This document shows, one piece after another, positions 61,263 to 64,000 of a DNA stretch of 64,000 nucleotides. The notes under the pieces are model-generated. The model was not told the DNA's origin, made no database searches, and was given only the letters and a program-made list of their open reading frames with translations. Position numbers and translations under genes: made by a program. How positions within the stretch are numbered: the first letter of the stretch is position 1; each line of letters starts with the position of its first letter. Location of the stretch: positions 490,001 through 554,000 of the forward strand of contig NZ_CP129016.1 of the NCBI RefSeq assembly GCF_020524085.2, read 5' to 3'. The stretch is from Halobacillus litoralis (lineage in GTDB: Bacteria; Bacillota; Bacilli; Bacillales; Halobacillaceae).

Positions 61263-61702
61263 TTTGATGATTTAAAAAGAGATTTGAAGAAGCCTGTCCA
61301 CCCTTCCTGCTCCGACGACTCTCCGACTCCCTCTTGTTCTTTAATCGTTATGTCTTCTTTTTCAATTGCGTAATCCAAAGTGAGGACAGCCCCGAATTCT
61401 GAATGTGTTTCCATATTCGAAACGATGGAGTGGTGGATGTTATGCTCATCGGCTAGATCCATGTAGGGAGATAAAAACCGATAGCTCACATCTCCGTTCA
61501 AAAGCAGTTCGGCATCTGGATAGCTTCTCATCAGATCCACCACCGCTTCCTCCCCCTGCTGCCGCATCACCTGCCCCTTCGTCAAAGCAACCAAGACTCG
61601 TTCTCTTAACGTACCGAGGTATTGTTTTCTTTCTCCTGGCTTTGTTTGACGACTTCCATAAATCCCTTCCTGTAAGTAATCTTTCATATCTGGTTTCTTC
61701 AT
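61259..61702 (-). CDS. YueI-like protein (DUF1694)
   Basis: A 147-residue protein matching the YueI family: KDYLQEGIYGSRQTKPGERK then YLGTLRERVLVALTKGQVM, and a conserved centre DAELLLNGDVSYRFLSPYMD. Its function is unknown. The ATG at 61702 has GAGGTG upstream; an open frame to 61720 starts six codons earlier. The C-terminal tail is acidic and variable. Confidence 0.87.
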   Translation of the reverse strand: MKKPDMKDYLQEGIYGSRQTKPGERKQYLGTLRERVLVALTKGQVMRQQGEEAVVDLMRSYPDAELLLNGDVSYRFLSPYMDLADEHNIHHSIVSNMETHSEFGAVLTLDYAIEKEDITIKEQEGVGESSEQEGWTGFFKSLFKSSK

Positions 61703-61735
61703 AAGATGCACCTCATTCACTCCTAGTATGGCACA

Positions 61736-61766
61736 GAAAAAAGGCTGTACCCTAACAGCCTTTTTC
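61736..61766 (-). terminator. terminator of the BmrU-like gene
   Basis: Stem AAAGGCTGT / ACAGCCTTT followed on the minus strand by T-rich sequence, immediately after the lipid kinase stop. Confidence 0.88.
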
Positions 61767-62647
61767 TATTTTACAACGACGGATATGTGAGATGGAAGAA
61801 CGGACAATTCTACAGGCAGGGAGTCTCCTTCTTCTCCGTCGACGTTCGTGACCAGGTCTTCCTCCGATGTGATACGGATATGATCCGCTTTGAAGTATTC
61901 CACATCCTGCTCATCTTTAAGACCACCTCGAAGAATAGCAGAAACAATCGATGCGAGACGAATCATATTTACTTTAGGTACGATATACCCGTGAATCTTC
62001 CCGTCATTCACTTTCGCTTCCGGAGATAATTTTTCAAATCCGCCTGCTGAGTTGGTTAAGGCCGCTAGGAAAAGAAAAGATTCCCCTTCCCAGGCTTTAT
62101 CATCATATTCGATCCGCATTGGATAACTACTATGCTGGGTCAAGGTTTTCATCCCTTCCATCATATACGCAAGTGGACCAAATTTCGTTTTTTGTTCAGG
62201 TGTCACTTCATATGTCGCTTCAGCAAGGGATCCCGCTGCTACAATATTCACAAAATATTGGTCATTGAACTTCCCAATATCCACAGATTTGGTCTGATCA
62301 GAACGGAGAACATCAATAGCCTCCTCAACCTTGAGTGGAATATCAAGAGCTCTTGCAAAATCGTTGACTGTACCCAGTGGAATGATTCCCAAATGCGGTC
62401 GGTGACTTTCGTCTACCATCCCATTGATTGTCTCATGGAGGGTACCATCTCCCCCCATAGAAACGACGAGATCGAATTCGTCTCTGCAGGCGTTCTGGCA
62501 ATACTTTGTGGCATCCAGCTCTTTTTCTGTTTGAGAAACTTCCACTTCGTATCCTTTTTCCGATAAAATGTGCTCGATTTGTTCAACATGATCGACGGCT
62601 TCCTCTTTTCCAGAAGAAGGATTAACGATCAACATAGCCTTTTTCAT
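61766..62647 (-). CDS. YegS/BmrU-family lipid kinase
   Basis: A 293-residue DAGK-domain kinase. AMLIVNPSSGKEEA is at the N-terminus, and VVSMGGDGTLHETINGM (residues about 60-76) and GIIPLGTVNDFARAL are the catalytic-loop signatures, followed by NVDGEEGDSLPVELSVLPSH. It probably phosphorylates a lipid such as diacylglycerol or undecaprenol; the substrate is unknown. The ATG at 62647 follows GGAGAGGAG; longer frames reach 62665. It lies 26 bp downstream of the GNAT gene on the same strand. Confidence 0.88.
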   Translation of the reverse strand: MKKAMLIVNPSSGKEEAVDHVEQIEHILSEKGYEVEVSQTEKELDATKYCQNACRDEFDLVVSMGGDGTLHETINGMVDESHRPHLGIIPLGTVNDFARALDIPLKVEEAIDVLRSDQTKSVDIGKFNDQYFVNIVAAGSLAEATYEVTPEQKTKFGPLAYMMEGMKTLTQHSSYPMRIEYDDKAWEGESFLFLAALTNSAGGFEKLSPEAKVNDGKIHGYIVPKVNMIRLASIVSAILRGGLKDEQDVEYFKADHIRITSEEDLVTNVDGEEGDSLPVELSVLPSHISVVVK

Positions 62648-62673
62648 TCTATTTCTCCTCTCCAAAACATCCT

Positions 62674-63132
62674 TTATCCTTCCGACTGGTATTCATAAAG
62701 GGTGCTGACAGAAGAAAAGCCGATTTTGCGGATGAATTCACTTATCCCATTCTGATGTGGCCTGAGACTTACCTGGATAGCTTTCGCATCCTTCTCATAC
62801 ATCCACTTGATCAGTTCAGCACACAAGTCTGTGCCTATACCTTCTCGTCTGTAAAATTCATCCACAAACACTTCCCGGACATATCCATACACATCTTCTT
62901 CCCCATGGGACTCGATGATGCCAAGGACATATCCGATCATTCTTCCATTCATATCAGCAACTAGTAGTTTCTGTGTCGGGTTCTTTGCTAAAAAATGATC
63001 GGCCGCCCAGTACTTACGATCCCTCAATTCTTCATTAGTCAGCATCTCAGAACTGGTTACGTGAAGAAAGTCGATGCTGTACCTTGTAAAATGCATCAAG
63101 TCTTTTTCCTCAGGTTCCCTTATTTCCACCAT
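62674..63132 (-). CDS. GNAT-family N-acetyltransferase
   Basis: A 152-residue acetyltransferase. VEIREPEEKDLMHFTRYSID opens the fold. YVREVFVDEFYRREGIGTDLCAELIKWM (residues about 82-109) is the acetyl-CoA region with the R/Q-x-x-G-x-G/A-type turn RREGIGT. The substrate is unknown. GAGGAGG precedes the start. It lies 14 bp downstream of the YjdJ-like gene, probably co-transcribed. Confidence 0.87.
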   Translation of the reverse strand: MVEIREPEEKDLMHFTRYSIDFLHVTSSEMLTNEELRDRKYWAADHFLAKNPTQKLLVADMNGRMIGYVLGIIESHGEEDVYGYVREVFVDEFYRREGIGTDLCAELIKWMYEKDAKAIQVSLRPHQNGISEFIRKIGFSSVSTLYEYQSEG

Positions 63133-63146
63133 CAGAAACTCCTCCT

Positions 63147-63422
63147 CTAAGCTTTTAACACCACTTGATATTCCGGTGTATTTTCAATAACTTCCCGGGC
63201 GAAGGAGCAGACCGGGTCAATTTTCAATTTATGTTTACGTGCATAGTTCACAGCATAATCAATCAATTCCCCGCCCAAACCCTGTTCACGTTCAGAGGGT
63301 GCAACGAAAGTGCTTGTGATGACCATAGTATTGTCATTTTCTTCAAATAAAACCTGTGCTTTAGGATCGTGTTCCTCTCCTATAAAAAACGTCCCTTGTT
63401 TCTCTTGGATTTCTTGCTCCAC
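63147..63422 (-). CDS. YjdJ-like small GNAT acetyltransferase
   Basis: A 91-residue protein of the YjdJ/YidJ GCN5-related group: NTMVITSTFVAPSEREQGLG, then GGELIDYAVNYARKHKLKID and CSFAREVIE. It is the compact acetyltransferase form with one conserved cysteine (PVCSFA). The substrate is unknown. The start is GTG at 63422 with GGAGAG upstream. A weak sigma-B-like promoter and a Spo0A-box-like array lie upstream. Confidence 0.87.
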   Translation of the reverse strand: MEQEIQEKQGTFFIGEEHDPKAQVLFEENDNTMVITSTFVAPSEREQGLGGELIDYAVNYARKHKLKIDPVCSFAREVIENTPEYQVVLKA

Positions 63423-63448
63423 AACAATCTCTCCTTTCCCTATAAAGG

Positions 63449-63473
63449 ATACCCTTTCATCGTTAAGAAAAAC
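63449..63473 (-). promoter_or_regulatory. possible sigma-B promoter of the YjdJ-like gene
   Basis: Minus-strand GTTTTT (63468-63473) and GGGTAT (63449-63454) with a 13-bp spacer. The -10 is perfect and the -35 is 4/6. Weaker than those before rsbV and ohr. Confidence 0.45.
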
Positions 63474-63538
63474 ATGAGCTTGCGGAGGTGAAGGCTGGTG
63501 ATGGTATGAATGAAGTGCTTGGCAGCGATCATGAGGTA

Positions 63539-63587
63539 GTCGACAATGTTATTTAGATATTCGACACCATTAATTAAGTATTCGACA
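63539..63587 (-). promoter_or_regulatory. array of three Spo0A-box-like heptamers at exact 21-bp spacing
   Basis: On the minus strand TGTCGAA (63581-63587), TGTCGAA (63560-63566) and TGTCGAC (63539-63545) occur at exactly 21-bp intervals, about two helical turns. TGTCGAA is the consensus Spo0A box (0A box). The heptamers lie 117-165 bp upstream of the YjdJ-like start. They could also be remnants of a mobile-element end. Confidence 0.45.
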
Positions 63588-63631
63588 TACTACCAGAGAT
63601 GCTCATCCCCATCCCTAGGTGCCCATAGACA

Positions 63632-63672
63632 AAAAAAGAGCACCTACTTTGAAAAAGTAGGTGCTCTTTAAC
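63632..63672 (-). terminator. terminator of the CstA-like gene
   Basis: Stem AAAGAGCACCTACTTT / AAAGTAGGTGCTCTTT followed on the minus strand by seven T, directly after the stop codon. Confidence 0.92.
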
Positions 63673-63673
63673 A

Positions 63674-64000
63674 TTAGGCAGTTTGTTTCAGATCTTCCTC
63701 TAATGGAATGTCCTTCTGTAATCCGCGGCGGGCGGCAATGATGAAGGCTGTGACAACCGCAACGGTACCGATGGCTGCAACGACGTAGGAAACATTCAGT
63801 GATAATCCGAATCCGATTGGTGCATTCAGAATATAGGTGAATGTCGCCATCGTCATAAAGGTCGCTGGAACGGCAGCGATGAAGTAGTTTTTACGCGACA
63901 GGAACAAGTACATCGCTCCTACCCAGAGCGCGATGACGGCTGTTGATTGGTTTGCCCAGGAGAAGTATCTCCATAGCAACGTAAAATCAATGCGGGTCAG
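63674..64000 (-). CDS. carbon starvation protein CstA-like transporter, C-terminal part (cut by the window end)
   Basis: Minus-strand frame open to the end of the window, ending at 63674. The visible 108 residues read LTRIDFTLLWRYFSWANQST and go through three hydrophobic segments to a polar tail EEDLKQTA. The WRYFSWANQ segment is typical of CstA peptide/pyruvate transporters near their C-terminus. The gene start lies beyond position 64000. Confidence 0.75.
   Translation of the reverse strand: MTRIDFTLLWRYFSWANQSTAVIALWVGAMYLFLSRKNYFIAAVPATFMTMATFTYILNAPIGFGLSLNVSYVVAAIGTVAVVTAFIIAARRGLQKDIPLEEDLKQTA

Overview
The window looks like the chromosome of a low-to-medium GC, spore-forming Bacillaceae, most likely a moderate halophile of the Halobacillus / Thalassobacillus / Virgibacillus kind. 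This rests on the 16S gene and tRNA set, an sigB operon with the Bacillus subtilis gene order, sporulation genes (cmpA, ydcC), and two BCCT compatible-solute transporters. The genus is an inference; only a 16S comparison would settle it.

Layout. 1-3260 (minus strand): 5' end of a 23S gene, a spacer without tRNAs, a complete 16S gene and 12 tRNA genes transcribed ahead of the rRNAs, with strong promoters before the first tRNA and inside the cluster. 3363-18278: a block matching the B. subtilis rhomboid/acpS/ydcC/alr/mazEF/rsbRSTUVW-sigB-rsbX/tex/sprT-like region; the 36-residue sporulation gene cmpA is also present. 18476-36503: cshA, DegV, transporters, oxidoreductases, an ABC-F gene behind a leader ORF and terminator, a MarR-MATE pair and an orphan YknW/YknX-like pair. 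36689-48683: a broken luciferase-like monooxygenase, a BMP lipoprotein next to a chemoreceptor, and a tightly coupled YnjBCD-like ABC operon ending in a TVP38-type membrane protein. 48756-54384: a broken DUF368 gene, two BCCT transporters, a nucleotidyltransferase-like gene and a GNAT. 54448-55617: the most notable locus, an AimR-like (arbitrium) receptor followed 21 nt later by a 43-residue secreted-peptide gene, with no phage genes nearby. 56346-64000: general stress and housekeeping genes (Ohr, YkvA, lytic transglycosylase, BmrU lipid kinase, GNATs) and the end of a CstA-type gene.

Seven copies of a dispersed mosaic element (about 0.15-0.55 kb, structured, with imperfect terminal inverted repeats) sit in intergenic gaps. 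Three conserved genes are interrupted (frameshift in an A4 run, frameshift in a G7 run, one amber codon); sequencing error and true mutation cannot be told apart from here.

How the genes work together: the Rsb proteins form the stressosome/partner-switching cascade controlling sigma-B. Near-consensus sigma-B promoters occur before rsbV and ohr, with a weaker one before the yjdJ-like GNAT. Leader terminators before cshA and the ABC-F gene suggest transcription attenuation. A possible small RNA lies at 60209-60310, and three exactly 21-bp-spaced Spo0A-box-like heptamers lie at 63539-63587.
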